Shown here: positions 18,001 through 27,046 of the stretch, one piece after another
Position numbering within the stretch: position 1 is the stretch's first letter
Layout of the letters: each line of letters starts with the position of its first letter
Assembly (NCBI GenBank): GCA_964653145.1
Contig: CAZZCG010000002.1
Location: forward strand, 1-64,000
DNA: 64,000 nt
Reading direction: 5' to 3'
Source of the DNA: Pseudocalidococcus sp964653145
GTDB taxonomy: Bacteria; Cyanobacteriota; Cyanobacteriia; Thermosynechococcales; Thermosynechococcaceae
Notes under the pieces: model-generated
Databases searched by the model: none
Told to the model about the DNA's origin: nothing
What the model saw: only the letters and a program-made list of their open reading frames with translations
Program-made: the position numbers and the translations under genes

Positions 18001-21000
18001 CCGCTTCACCTGCTTGGCCGGTATAGATGAGTTTTGGTGTTCGGTTTTGTTGACTAAAGGCATAGACTTTTCCTTGGCCATTCAATGCCCCTGGGGCCCC
18101 AGAGACTACGCTGTCGGTATTATTATTGGTTAAGCCAAAATTACTCACTGCTACGGCATACCCGGCCTGGCCACTAGGATCACCGCCATTGACAACAAAT
18201 CCTTGAGTGGAGTTGAGATTAGCTACATTGATCGTGCTACCCTGAGCCTGAGTCAATGCCCTGCCGAAGATGACGTAGATCGCCCCATTGCCGCTATTCG
18301 CGTTGGCATCTCCAATCACCAGGTCTGGAATTGAATCCCCGTCAATATTTCCTGTGGCCAAGCTGAGGGTAAAATTACTTTTAGCAATACCCTGATCCGT
18401 AATACCAGTAATTAAGACACCATTGGGGTTCCCGGATAAGTCTGTGGTAGTTAAGGGGTTTGCCTCGCCATTGGACAGAACTTTACCACCTGCGAATAAA
18501 ATTTGGACAGTCCCGCCTTGAATTGGATTGCCATTGCCGTTGGTATAACCCCGATTCCCCACGGCAACATAGGCCAAACTGCCATTGGGATTAAAGGCGC
18601 TGGCCAACACATAGCCGATGGAGTTGTTATCGTTAGGATTGGCAGAAATAATAAAGCCGCTATCAATGAGGGCTAAGGATGAATCATTGGCTTCAGTAAC
18701 AGTTCCAGTGGCCAGGACTGATTGAATCGGAGCTTGAATATCAGGAGCTTGTGAGGGGCTGCCCGGGGTAAGGGTGGTGGCTACACTTTGGGGCGGAATT
18801 GGGGAAGCGGGCACCGTAATCGGAGTTAAGGCTGTGCCCGACGCGCTTTGGAGATAGGCGGTAATGATTGCGGATTGAAGCGGGGTGCTGTTTCCGGTAT
18901 CGACAAATAGATCAAAGGTTTGATTGCTGCTGAGAATCGGATAGCTAAAGGGACTGGTGTTGGGATTGTTGATCAGTGTGTTACCCGTGACCAGGCCCAG
19001 TTGTTGATAGTTATTACCGGAAAGCGGGTTGCCATTGTTATCTTTGCCAATGCCCCAACTCGTGTTGCCAGCCGTGATCACCAGGCCTGTGAGGGTGGAC
19101 TGTTGTTGCCCCGTGAGGGTCAGTTGAAAATGCTGATCAGGATTGCCGTTAGGGTTGATGCTGGCATTGGCCTGGGCGGCGGTGGCGGCAACAATATCCC
19201 AGACTGGTGAGATGCTATTGGCCAGTTGGGTAGGAATGGGTTGAGGGGTGGGTTGAATTTTGCTGGGGGTCTGCTGCCAGGTGTTAGTCGTCGGATTCCA
19301 AACGCTTTGGTAGGTTTGCGGACCTGGGGGAACCGGGTCATTGTATTGAGAACTGTAATGCGCCCCAATCTGATCCTGATTGCCCAGAATCGTAATCAGA
19401 TCACTGGCGGTGAACGTGGCGGCATTAATCGTGTTGATGTTGATGGGACTGTAGGTCAGGGCTGAGTTGTAGAGGGCGACTTCATCTAAGTACACACTCC
19501 CAGTATTAGCACCGGCCAAGATTAAATTGCCGCTTTGGGGGGCGTTGGGGAATGTTGCTCCGGTAGTCGTACCCACAGGTTGTCCGTTAACGTACAGGCT
19601 GAGAACGGGGTAGGCTTGGCCGGGGTTAAAGAAGCTCTCGGTAGGAGTGCCTTGGCTAAATGTCCCAACGACGTAGTACCAGGTATTGGCGGCAAAGGCT
19701 TGACTGGCGGGATTTGTTTGAACTGTGGATTGTTGAACTGTGGATTGACTGCCATTGGCTAAGGTAAAGGTCAGTACCGTCCCAGGGGTGGGGCCAGTGG
19801 TGGTGTTGAGAGTCAGGCTGAACAGGCCAGGGATGCGAACCAAATTGATGCTGCTACCACTGGGAGGTAGGACAGGCACCTTAAACCAAAATTCCACACT
19901 CAAGTCAGAGCCATTGACTGGGATATTTTCAACGAGGACTTGCCCACCACTGTTAAATAAGACTGCCGGATTGGGATCCCCTAAATTTTTTAGCCCAGTT
20001 GCCTGTGGATTGAGTAACGCCCCGTTCTGGCCGAGTTGGTAGTTGCCGCTAAAGGTGCCATTACTCGCTCCAGCAATAACTCCCACATTTTGGGCCGTGG
20101 TTCCAGATAGTTCTCCTAGCCTTAAATAAATATTAGGATTGTTTTGGGATACGGCCTGGGCATAGCCTGCGGGTACAGTTTCCGTCCAGAAAATAGCGGG
20201 TTGATTGTTGATGGAGTCAATCTTCAGGTTGGTAAAGGGATCGGGATCAACTGCCGTAAAAATGGCCTGGGGCGTTGACCAAGTTTGGGTGCTGCTGTTC
20301 CAGGCCGACGTGTAGATACTGGCCCTAAAGTTCCCGGTTGTACCAATGGGTTGAACGTTAATCCAGGCCAAGGTGGGTGCATTATTTGGCCCCAGGCCCA
20401 GTGTTACTTTCTGGTTCACCCCCGCCGGTAAATTAGGAACCGGAGCCGCCACCGCCCATTGCACCCCTTGCCCAGAGGGTGGAGTATAACTATAGGAGAA
20501 GTAAATACTGGATTGATCAAAACTACTGTCAATCGCGGCAATTTGACTGGGGGAATAGGTCTGGCCTGGAATTGCCAAATTGGTAAAGGCACTACTGTCC
20601 ACATTCACCCAGGCCAGGAAATTACCCCCAGAGGTTGGATCATAAAAAGCAACTTGATCAAAGTTCAGCCCAGAGGTTCCGGGAATCGCACCATAGCTGA
20701 CAGATTGGCTAGGGTAGAAGGCAGTTTTAATAATTGTGCTCGGGCTGGTGGCAGTCGTTAAGACATTAGTAAGGACAAAATCTCCAGCGGCTTCATTGCG
20801 AGTATTACGAATGTTGCGATTGGCAAAGAGAGAGGACGTGTTAGCCGTATAGGAAACTCGAACATTAGCCCCCTGACTGAGTTGGAAATTGCCGCCTAAG
20901 GTCAAACTTACAGACGTTGCATTGATATTAACCGAACTAACGGCAACAGATTGGTTGTTAACAATGACATTAAATTGATTATTCTGCGGGTTGCTGTTGG

Positions 21001-23941
21001 TATTGAGGGGTTGATCAAAGGCAATTGTTAAAATACTGCTTGGCCCAGAGGCATTTCCTGTCAGTAATCCAACTGCTTTTTCTGGGGCTGGCCCGGCCAA
21101 AGGTTTAACCCGATCAATCGCCACTTCTTTAAAGGGAGAGACCCAAACTTGAGCAGATGTCGCATCGGTAAAGTTAAGGTTATTAGTGTAATTGCTGGGA
21201 TTAGACGTGAGCGCGTAACTCAGGCTAACGGTATCCGAGTCCGCCAGTTTCTTATTCAGGCTAAGAATGAGGCTATTGCCATTGATGTCAACATTGGTCA
21301 CGGTAAATGAGGTTGAGTTGCTGTTGACTGTCACCGTAAATTGATTGGAACTTGGCTTTGTCGCTAACCCATTATTCAAAAATGCAGCAAACGTCAGGAA
21401 GATTTGATTCCCATCAGTTATGGCAGCGACAGGAGCTAATTGCGGTGCATCACTGGCCCAGGCCACAAGGTTTTGAGTAGGAGTTGCCGTTGGGGCCAAA
21501 CTGGGGGGGCTGTCTTGGGCAAGATCATTGGCAATCGCAGTGACGGGATTTACGGGAGTAGTCAGGGCCTGGGTGCTATTGACCGGGCCAGTTGTATTTT
21601 GGCTACCACTAGTGACACTAAAAGCCGCAATAGGTACATTGGTTGCAGTCAGTAAGGGGGTGGCAGTCGTGCTAGTTGCAGGAGTATAGGTAATGGTGTA
21701 ATTGCTGGCTGGGGCAGAACTGAGGCTTAAAATGACGCTGTTTTCAGTCAGTTTCAGCACTGAGTTAACCGTGATATTTCTGCCACTGACCGTGAACTGG
21801 CTCGCAGTAGGGATCACCTCCGTGTTTAGAGGGACATTAAAAATGATCAGGGCCAAATTGGCTGTGTTGGTATAGTTCTGAGCATCTCCCGCTGTCGGTA
21901 AATAGGTATAGTTCAGAGCTTGGGGGGTGTTATTGGCAACCGGTAATTTCTTAAATCCGGATACAGATTTGCCATCGCGGGTTTGGATATTTTGGCTGCT
22001 GGTGCGGCTGGGGGTATAACTGACAACAACGGTATTGGCGACGGGTTGCTCATTCAAGCTGGTATAAGGAATCACATTCGCCAGTCGGAGTAAGACTGTA
22101 TGTTCCTGGATCACTGTGCCAAAAACTGGAACGGTCTGGGTCTGACCATTATCGGTATAGGTAACCGTAAACTGATTGGGGTTGACATTGACAGATGAAT
22201 TCAGAGCCGTTGTGCCAAAGTCGAGGGTCAGGAGCGAGCCTTGGACAGCCCCAGTTGGAATATTGCCTGTGCCACCCGTTAATAATTCAGAGCTAATGGG
22301 GTTGGGATCGGCGTCAATGGCCTGAGAAACAGTGGCTGGTTGATTATTATTGCTACCGATACTATTGGGCTTCGTTGACCATGTCCAAGATGGATTAATG
22401 CCAACCCCAATATTGATAAAGTTCAGTAACTTAACATTGCCGCTAATGGGAAATCCCGCTGTTACCGAGGCCGCCGGATCGCCAAACGTCGGTACAACAC
22501 TCAGTTGGCCATTGCCCGTAAACTGTGCAAGATGTCCCCCCATCCCCACATTGAACTGAGCCTGAATCCCTGCCGAAACGGGAAAGCCAAGCTGGAAGGA
22601 ATTTAGTTGCAGTTCCCCCTCATCTCCAGCCACAATTTCGATAATGGGTTGGCCCAAGGCAGTTACTATACCTGCGGCAGAGCCAACTGGGGGAATAACA
22701 TTTAAGTAAACTAATAAGCCATCCTTAGTTAAACCCGCAGTTAAGGGCGGCGAGTACGTTGCTGGATTTGTCGGGGATAAGGCCGCATTGATAATAAACC
22801 CCGCACTAAAGATCGCTTCAACATTGAATCCTGGTTTAGCACCGTCCCCATAAATGGGTATTTTCCCGTTGAATGATAAATCAAGAACAGTAGTTTCCTG
22901 ATTGAGGAAGAACCCAGAAGTGTTTGAATTGGGCTGGAAATTGTAAAGGGTTTGCAAACTACCTGAGACTTTCACCGGAGCTGGCAGCTGTTTACCGAAA
23001 AGTTGGTTGCGAGTTTCCCGATAGACAATTAACGCCTCGGCATTGAGCAGCAGACCCAGGGTTTTGTCATTGAGCAAGCTGCCGACATCATAATTAGTCG
23101 AACCCTGAAGAATTCCTTGGACTTTAACTTTATCGAAAAAGGGTTTAACCAGGCCCGCCACAGATGCAGGCATCGCCTTATAAAGCCCCCAGTTACCTAG
23201 ATTATTGCTACTAAAGGCCTGGCCCCCATTCCAGTAGAACCCCGTACCTTGAAAGGAACCTCCCAGGCCATTGATCACAGTTTCGGTTTCGGCAGTGGTT
23301 AAGACCTGATAGTTCGCTGGAGCATTTGAGCTGGCAGGGGTGGGCAGATTGCCACGAATGACCCCATCAATAGAAGTAGCTGGTTCATAGGGAGAGGGAG
23401 CCGGGCCTGGAGTCGGTAGGGTGGAAAATTGTCCGGCATTGACCTGAAAGCTTTGGGAATACAGATCGGTGTCTTGGATGATGCCCAGGTTTGCCGCTTT
23501 AGTGAAATCAACCTTTTGCCCGACCACATTCACTGTGCCGTTATTCAACAGGGCCTGGGGCTCAAGGTCGCCGACATTATCTGCTGTAACCGGCACGGGA
23601 CTGGCTAACCATTGCAGTTGACTGACACTGTTGTATTGGGCGGCCGTGTAGTAAATTTCGCTGTTGTTGAACGCTCCCTGCTGCCATACCACCACCAGGC
23701 CTGGGAGCAACGCTGCACCAGGATTACTAGTCTGATGAATTAACTCATCGCTGGCAATTAAATTGAGACCCCGCACTGAGTCTGTGCCAATATCCGCAAT
23801 GGCCTGGGCATTTCGCCAACTTTGAGAATTGAGATCATAGGTGGTATGCCACAGTTTTCGCCCTTCAACCCAAACGAGGTGCGTTATTCCATTAGCATCC
23901 GTTGCAATAGCCGAGGCACGATTTGAGAGATCAATAGTCAT
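12050..23941 (-). CDS. Giant multidomain exoprotein: SwmB-like, LamG, FG-GAP, RTX, Calx-beta, DUF4114
   Basis: About 3963 residues with no signal peptide or membrane segment, so secretion by a type I (RTX) system is likely. Approximate order: an N-terminal propeller-like region; SwmB-type repeats (570-1050); a LamG/concanavalin-like domain (1300-1500); ten or so FG-GAP repeats with Ca-binding DxNGDGxxD loops (1820-2500); a BNR/sialidase-like region (2570-2830); more FG-GAP (2870-3000); another SwmB-like repeat (3020-3120); RTX-type GGxGDD repeats (3200-3245); Calx-beta (near 3410); and a terminal DUF4114 ending with FGFEDILGGGDLDYND. This suggests Ca-dependent adhesion or motility, as for SwmB. 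A paralogue lies at 49553-61891. ATG 23941 is chosen over GTG 23950; neither has a clear ribosome-binding site. No secretion genes are nearby. Confidence 0.93.
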   Translation of the reverse strand: MTIDLSNRASAIATDANGITHLVWVEGRKLWHTTYDLNSQSWRNAQAIADIGTDSVRGLNLIASDELIHQTSNPGAALLPGLVVVWQQGAFNNSEIYYTAAQYNSVSQLQWLASPVPVTADNVGDLEPQALLNNGTVNVVGQKVDFTKAANLGIIQDTDLYSQSFQVNAGQFSTLPTPGPAPSPYEPATSIDGVIRGNLPTPASSNAPANYQVLTTAETETVINGLGGSFQGTGFYWNGGQAFSSNNLGNWGLYKAMPASVAGLVKPFFDKVKVQGILQGSTNYDVGSLLNDKTLGLLLNAEALIVYRETRNQLFGKQLPAPVKVSGSLQTLYNFQPNSNTSGFFLNQETTVLDLSFNGKIPIYGDGAKPGFNVEAIFSAGFIINAALSPTNPATYSPPLTAGLTKDGLLVYLNVIPPVGSAAGIVTALGQPIIEIVAGDEGELQLNSFQLGFPVSAGIQAQFNVGMGGHLAQFTGNGQLSVVPTFGDPAASVTAGFPISGNVKLLNFINIGVGINPSWTWSTKPNSIGSNNNQPATVSQAIDADPNPISSELLTGGTGNIPTGAVQGSLLTLDFGTTALNSSVNVNPNQFTVTYTDNGQTQTVPVFGTVIQEHTVLLRLANVIPYTSLNEQPVANTVVVSYTPSRTSSQNIQTRDGKSVSGFKKLPVANNTPQALNYTYLPTAGDAQNYTNTANLALIIFNVPLNTEVIPTASQFTVSGRNITVNSVLKLTENSVILSLSSAPASNYTITYTPATSTTATPLLTATNVPIAAFSVTSGSQNTTGPVNSTQALTTPVNPVTAIANDLAQDSPPSLAPTATPTQNLVAWASDAPQLAPVAAITDGNQIFLTFAAFLNNGLATKPSSNQFTVTVNSNSTSFTVTNVDINGNSLILSLNKKLADSDTVSLSYALTSNPSNYTNNLNFTDATSAQVWVSPFKEVAIDRVKPLAGPAPEKAVGLLTGNASGPSSILTIAFDQPLNTNSNPQNNQFNVIVNNQSVAVSSVNINATSVSLTLGGNFQLSQGANVRVSYTANTSSLFANRNIRNTRNEAAGDFVLTNVLTTATSPSTIIKTAFYPSQSVSYGAIPGTSGLNFDQVAFYDPTSGGNFLAWVNVDSSAFTNLAIPGQTYSPSQIAAIDSSFDQSSIYFSYSYTPPSGQGVQWAVAAPVPNLPAGVNQKVTLGLGPNNAPTLAWINVQPIGTTGNFRASIYTSAWNSSTQTWSTPQAIFTAVDPDPFTNLKIDSINNQPAIFWTETVPAGYAQAVSQNNPNIYLRLGELSGTTAQNVGVIAGASNGTFSGNYQLGQNGALLNPQATGLKNLGDPNPAVLFNSGGQVLVENIPVNGSDLSVEFWFKVPVLPPSGSSINLVRIPGLFSLTLNTTTGPTPGTVLTFTLANGSQSTVQQSTVQTNPASQAFAANTWYYVVGTFSQGTPTESFFNPGQAYPVLSLYVNGQPVGTTTGATFPNAPQSGNLILAGANTGSVYLDEVALYNSALTYSPININTINAATFTASDLITILGNQDQIGAHYSSQYNDPVPPGPQTYQSVWNPTTNTWQQTPSKIQPTPQPIPTQLANSISPVWDIVAATAAQANASINPNGNPDQHFQLTLTGQQQSTLTGLVITAGNTSWGIGKDNNGNPLSGNNYQQLGLVTGNTLINNPNTSPFSYPILSSNQTFDLFVDTGNSTPLQSAIITAYLQSASGTALTPITVPASPIPPQSVATTLTPGSPSQAPDIQAPIQSVLATGTVTEANDSSLALIDSGFIISANPNDNNSIGYVLASAFNPNGSLAYVAVGNRGYTNGNGNPIQGGTVQILFAGGKVLSNGEANPLTTTDLSGNPNGVLITGITDQGIAKSNFTLSLATGNIDGDSIPDLVIGDANANSGNGAIYVIFGRALTQAQGSTINVANLNSTQGFVVNGGDPSGQAGYAVAVSNFGLTNNNTDSVVSGAPGALNGQGKVYAFSQQNRTPKLIYTGQAGEAAGYALGVSRRVNNGPTTYTGSTTTDDLIIGAPGHQATVSNQWSGQSGLPSSTQNLYPSSSRVSVGAVYIFKTSSWTPSTSNFQPLYSFIGPTLPPANGVAENAFAGMAVVSGVDLNGDGQEDLGIAAPGVNGGTGQIYLLSGKNPTKPLTPYNPSQASSYNALTQVSNLLVNGSIPGSQTGMVLSTPGDINADGYQDFLVTAAQAGNATGQSYLLFGGVNALNSKANSPNSFTLSPVATNNKTTFLMNGSQPFQLAGQAAIGVGDINNDSVDDLLVSAPGANQLYAVYGHPWLADDGSLKLANISGNNGFVIDGTLYNKTTTNPNGLSGAGKNVVMLGDINGDGFADVLAGGSPSGAPIIFGASTKDLLDAAMGTDDLLVTVNNGTIQSVVALGDFNGDGLADFGVLDGSNNFYLVLGNPGLGTQGTLSLSSSLSIPKLANVNQAVATGDYNGDGYADVLVTLQNRGSLLYFGNSNGNVGSSKFIDGSSVVFGLSPDWNGVGDLNGDGYADIGYGRPTSQDGNGTAFFATGNNQGTTSFLSNPITSPSAAIQGAPLTQNDWGFYRVPNLNSTNQTTSQLSNQTPTFAVFNGYLYMVFNSSTDDTLWIQRSADGYNWEGLTNLGSHFETKLSASLAVYNNTLYLAFATTEQTPKIILAAATPDNSSLGLTFSQSPLITTGQATPPDTDSLNGGGPSLVAYNNQLYLFWTSTENHAVYISTNNPNQASSWAGSSSRIPDNNGNLQSSYSTIGTAVYGQTATNPGTLLVGFTGSNNQVNIASLNNGNWNSRANAISQEAPNGFAISLVVAGNTAYLFFTKAGDEKILYSYSQTPTDLNSWQANALPISSSEYTTKFGPGVTFFGESIYIGSTGTNSTLNISPSNPTFEPNITQQLGSQFQNIGDFNGDGFADFAVLAPGFISNLGMLNSNVQQNNSGAVFIYYGNNGNGTGKPSLTNPDVVLAVPPANGSTNVANNQVIQISNFAGAGDINGDGFDDLLIASPNTALDSANTTDGVISVVFGGPSSQWGTQYSATNPFNLGTLSPNTTTITLQTSQTLVTNSSPAPSQFKVTNGFAQNVSVTNVKVNTNSIVLTLNSPINTSYGTTVTYTYSSNTSGNVQLKYVTPTGNVAVSSGLVSSTSPDLASPGAPTIVFSGVNNSNAGFTIAGLPSSQAGISMAGGQDVNGDGFSDLVIGAPSNNDNLSFVIFGSDFTNQINQLGTIGDDVMVGTPTGETFIGGQGDDQIYTHGGLDVAYGGPGDDLITVSDAYFRRLDGGTGTNTLKFTGYTNQAWDLTILAPGLRLRNFEILDFQSYGSNQIVLNALSVSQLSSANTLTLLLDPADTLVLGNDFGAPQITYKDGQRFYQYKSGKSAATVLVNQNTVPFFVAPLINTPMSLPLAEGNFTSQLASQEPEEMLETEVAILNQPDAPTRLFVSNPTADESDGLINFTVQRSGDLSKPVLISYVTQDGNGKAGDRYLPTAGQILFAPNETTKTISVAIPNNNQFVGSRNFGLLVSLLAEGEQAGSLPLQFNVSALPNNGEQLRRWNLTPANIPNSLIGGFLQVESTATDDHAAIDLTMGGVGDFNTYWNFNPDTNSYQEIIFDGVAGARFIVDSLSEMPLGVEVGLPDNHPHDVDQVDNGLVKTQGFVGRTIPGLVTSNNKTFWAPTRADGEIQWRLLQAPGQAEFGVIAVDTVDGKINGLNPNDPGYLQAALARKQVIFANEKGAAQNALTRAIALEGLVDPNALAKTEFQLFGEFQKSTLVPNQYYLFYSQVGEQVSLSVTDPMTVNEESRGYYQVTIGDIKAEVGTSAIVIDGELNRPVTVQASLSRAAAFNNLVALYKVDSLTGGLDTDGNEIIDLRPGEQGYSQAALERVNDPLTGITLTTPENFATSSQSINLLGSNIYGTLIIPNATVDQVLQLNPNNQNNGQPVAFFSFGAANPDEITHMSRLGSNLFGFEDILGGGDLDYNDMILKLQPMSLALE

Positions 23942-23950
23942 GGAACACAC

Positions 23951-24324
23951 TTAATGGTTTAGTCGTAGTATTACGGACAGGGGTATTGGTGCTTCAAATT
24001 TTAGCGATAAGTGACAAGCTAAGTAAGACGTTTTTGGACGAGGACAATAGAATGCTTCTGATTTATCCTACTTAGGAAACTTTTATAGTTGCAGAAACCA
24101 TAGCGGAAGCCGCCAGAGCAGTTCCTTATTCTGTGTTTAAGGAGTTAAAGTAATATCTGTAACTGGCTCCCTCTTTTATCCGACGGTTAAACTCGAGATA
24201 CACACTTCACGGATTTAGATATGATTCACTTGTCCGACTTTGCTGAATTTGCCAGTCGGCTTCAACGAAAGTTTTGAGGAAAGTGATCGGCAGTTTAAAC
24301 CCGTCCGAAAAGAAAGAATTAATG
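23951..24324. other. Gene-free interval upstream of the giant gene
   Basis: This is 374 bp between the start of the giant gene and the left end of the ISKra4 remnant. It must contain the giant gene's promoter, but I see no convincing -35/-10 pair, no hairpin terminator and no conserved coding frame. Confidence 0.5.
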
Positions 24325-25100
24325 GGTGCATCTCAATTAGGCAGATGCAGGCAATAAAGTAGTCTTGAAAGCCCCATCGAGATAAGCACATCGGAGCATG
24401 AGAAGCTTTGGCACATTATTGGCCAACCACTGCGCCCCTGGTAATTTAACCCGTGCACTAATCTGTTTAACCAGAGATTCCACACGCCCAGAGCCGATAG
24501 AATGCCCCTGCGCTTGCCAGGCCTGGTAATGAATGATGCGATGCCGGCGATGCTTTAAATTGTGGATGCGAAACAGAGCTATCCGGATAATCCTGACGTT
24601 GAACCAACCGCTGGAGTGTACTGTGGGATATCTTCACACCCGTTAAGACCTCAACATCCACTTCTGCGTGTTGATAGGACGCATTAGCACTCACCAACAA
24701 ACAGCAACTCTCAAAATATGGACTCCACCGACGACGAGACTTGACCTGTAACGCTTCCGCTTGACTTTGACTCAGGCGAAGCATGCCCAAAGTGCTACTT
24801 AAAACTCTAGTTTTTCCGGCGCTTGACTGGGTTGCACGTTCGATAAAAAAATACCTATCTCTGGTAACACATGCTTTTGTGCCAAGGCTCGGACACTTTT
24901 CTCTATTCCATACAGTGTTTTGAGGTCTTCTCCATCTGATTCTCGATACAAAATTTCAGCAATTGCAGCTAGATGCTCCTTTAACTCAGCCTTAGTTCTA
25001 GAATTCATGGGATACAGGGTGATTGGGATTACCTTAGTCTGACAACTTTAAATCGACCTTAAACTAAGTATATATACTCATCTCCTAAGTGAGATGCTCC
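24325..25100 (-). mobile_element. Degenerate ISKra4-like insertion sequence with recognisable ends
   Basis: Inverted ends are visible. The left end reads GGTGCATCTCAATTAGG followed by CAGATG (24325-24348). The complement of the right end reads GGAGCATCTCACTTAGG followed by AGATG (25077-25100). Between them, on the minus strand, are disrupted pieces of one transposase. The 776-bp length is well short of an intact family member, so internal sequence has been lost. Related GCATCTC words recur at about 25262 and 25293, just outside the right end. Confidence 0.75.
24345..25008 (-). pseudogene. ISKra4-family transposase, frameshifted and internally deleted
   Basis: Three collinear pieces in different frames are recognisable. 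The N-terminus at 25008-24799 has ELKEHLAAIAEILYRES and KHVLPEIGIF. A middle piece at 24790-24467 has LTGVKISHSTLQRLVQRQ. A C-terminal piece between about 24480 and 24345 reads SRVESLVKQISARVKLPGAQ followed by WLANNVPKLLMLRCAYL. The catalytic core between the last two is largely missing. The order and motifs are those of ISKra4-type transposases. Confidence 0.75.
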
Positions 25101-25501
25101 CGGAATATCTCTTTGGAATTGGTACAAGGTGGGAATCTTTTCTTGTTCCCACCTTATCACTCAAGTTGCTTCAAAGTGTAAGCATCATAAACTTCCTTAA
25201 TCATGGATTATTATTACTCTGTATATTTACTGTATTACAAAATATTTAATAATCCCTCTGCATCTCATCTATGTATTGATAACCAATAGTAATGCATCTC
25301 AGATGTTAGCAATTGCTCCCTGGGTGACTTCTCTGGAGCGGATATGAGCATCATCCTGTGACAGGATGCAATGTTTTTTATGAATTTTTTTTAGCCTATT
25401 CACAAGTGAATTGCTTGCGATGAATCTTCCTAATATTTTTGAGTTTGCGACATAGGCTTGACAGGTGACAAACCATAAAAGGCATTCTAATCATATTTTT
25501 T
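25101..25501. other. AT-rich gene-free interval
   Basis: This is 401 bp of AT-rich DNA between the ISKra4 remnant and the next gene. It contains scattered GCATCTC words related to the IS ends and short direct repeats. No gene, RNA fold or terminator could be supported, and no clear promoter or ribosome-binding site is seen before GTG 25502. Confidence 0.5.
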
Positions 25502-27046
25502 GTGATAGATGCTGACTATGACATCCACTACCAACATGACGATACCCACTGGCGGATTACGCCCTTTGACCAATACGCAGCCCGGGATGGGAGCCTGCAA
25601 CGACTGGAGCAAGAGACGGGCATCATCCGCGGTGCCCTAAGTCACTTCAGAGGCTCAGGCTCCTTTACCCAACTCCAAGCCCAAATCCATGGTCATTTGC
25701 TGCGCCAGAACAACTTGGAAATGCAAAAGATAGATGACCTCATCAGCACCGACCCCGAAGCGCAGTTCCTCACCAACATGTTGGGATTGCAAGCACAAAC
25801 GGTCGGGCGAGTGTCCTTCTATGGCCTGGATAGTCAGGCGGCAGCCGCGGCGTTAGAACAAACTGTGCAAGTCGCTATCCCCCAAATGCGCTTCTATCCT
25901 ACGGACGGAGGTCGCTTTGAGGCCGAAATGCTAGGCGGTGAGGCGGCGCCCCATCACTTAGGCGTGCTATTGGGGGCAGATGTTCTACGGCATGCACCCT
26001 TGATGTTCGGTAGCTATACCGACGAGTTACTGGGCAACCAGATAGACTTGACCCGCACGTTGGCAGAGAGTCAGCCAATTTATGAAAAAGTGCTCGCGGG
26101 TGAAAGGATTAGCGCTCAGGAAATGGGCATCTTAGAAAACCTGCAAACCCTGGCTGACCAGAGCCAAGTCGGTCTGGCTAAGTTGGCCCAGACGACGATT
26201 ACCCAGAAGGCGTATGGTGAATACCCGATGCAAAAGGGGGCGATTGGCATTGGGTTGGACTCGGCTCTCTTGATGGCGGGTGAAGTAGTCCTCGGTAGCC
26301 GCTATGAAGGCGGAGATGATTACTACAGAGCCTTGCAGTTTGAAATGCGAGGTGCCTTTGGTGAATATGCCTCTGTGTCCCAATTTGCAGAAGGTAGCCC
26401 TGGGGCCAGCGTTGAAAACTTACTGGGCCTGGTTGCTCCCAGCTTGCAGGCCGGAGATGCAGATGTACTCCGCCAACAAGTCGCTGAGATTCAAGGGCTA
26501 AGGGGTGCTTTACAAGCTTCTGTAGATTCCACTCAGGCGCAGGAGCTGCGCGGCTCGATGGAGTCCGATATCCAACAGAGACAATTAAATGTCGAAAATC
26601 TAGTTTACAGCCGGGTACTCAACCGCACAGAAGCAGAAGTCGCGGAACTGCGCGCACGGGGTGAGTTGGCATCAGCCTTTGGCCTGGGGATGGGGCAAAT
26701 CCACCGGAGCGGCGGGCCACCCGCTTCGTCCGGTGCGATTAACGCTAACAACCTATTCACAGGTCTGACGACGGGCGAATATAACCGGCGCATGGAAGAA
26801 CTGGGCTTGAGCTTGACCCTGAGCGAGGAGTACAACAATACGCTCATGTTGCTACCGACTGTGGGGCGCACGCTGGGTTACTTGGGTGACTTTGACGGGG
26901 ATACCTATCAGTTCAAACGCCGCCAGTATAACGAAAACCTCAGCCGGATTAATGAAATAAACAAGCAGTTGGATCGACTTAACAGACCGATGGGGCAGAC
27001 CCGTATCAGATGTTACGCCCCGCAAGACCGCAACTCACACTCATGA
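25502..27046 (+). CDS. Unrecognised protein with polymerase-like DFDGD motif, probably truncated
   Basis: A 514-residue frame from GTG 25502. The frame is open upstream to 25469, with no ribosome-binding site, so the 5' end may be missing. Most of the protein is helical with no family I recognise (for example TVGRVSFYGLDSQAAAAALE and QIHRSGGPPASSGAINANNL). Near the C-terminus, about residue 470, is LGYLGDFDGDTYQFKRR. DFDGD is the metal-binding signature of double-psi beta-barrel RNA polymerases (NADFDGDQ in beta-prime, DLDGDxY in eukaryotic RdRPs, related motifs in YonO-type phage enzymes). Only about 45 residues follow, too few for a full barrel, and the last ones (RCYAPQDRNSHS) look unrelated. 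It may be the middle of a larger polymerase-like protein. FG-GAP Ca loops can resemble this motif, so the assignment is tentative. Confidence 0.5.
   Translation: MIDADYDIHYQHDDTHWRITPFDQYAARDGSLQRLEQETGIIRGALSHFRGSGSFTQLQAQIHGHLLRQNNLEMQKIDDLISTDPEAQFLTNMLGLQAQTVGRVSFYGLDSQAAAAALEQTVQVAIPQMRFYPTDGGRFEAEMLGGEAAPHHLGVLLGADVLRHAPLMFGSYTDELLGNQIDLTRTLAESQPIYEKVLAGERISAQEMGILENLQTLADQSQVGLAKLAQTTITQKAYGEYPMQKGAIGIGLDSALLMAGEVVLGSRYEGGDDYYRALQFEMRGAFGEYASVSQFAEGSPGASVENLLGLVAPSLQAGDADVLRQQVAEIQGLRGALQASVDSTQAQELRGSMESDIQQRQLNVENLVYSRVLNRTEAEVAELRARGELASAFGLGMGQIHRSGGPPASSGAINANNLFTGLTTGEYNRRMEELGLSLTLSEEYNNTLMLLPTVGRTLGYLGDFDGDTYQFKRRQYNENLSRINEINKQLDRLNRPMGQTRIRCYAPQDRNSHS

Noticed and set aside
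12050..23950. Many open frames on the plus strand (for example 20459-20761 and 14651-14914) opposite the giant gene
   Set aside because: They are shadows of a repetitive, biased coding sequence on the minus strand; no ribosome-binding sites or recognisable protein families.
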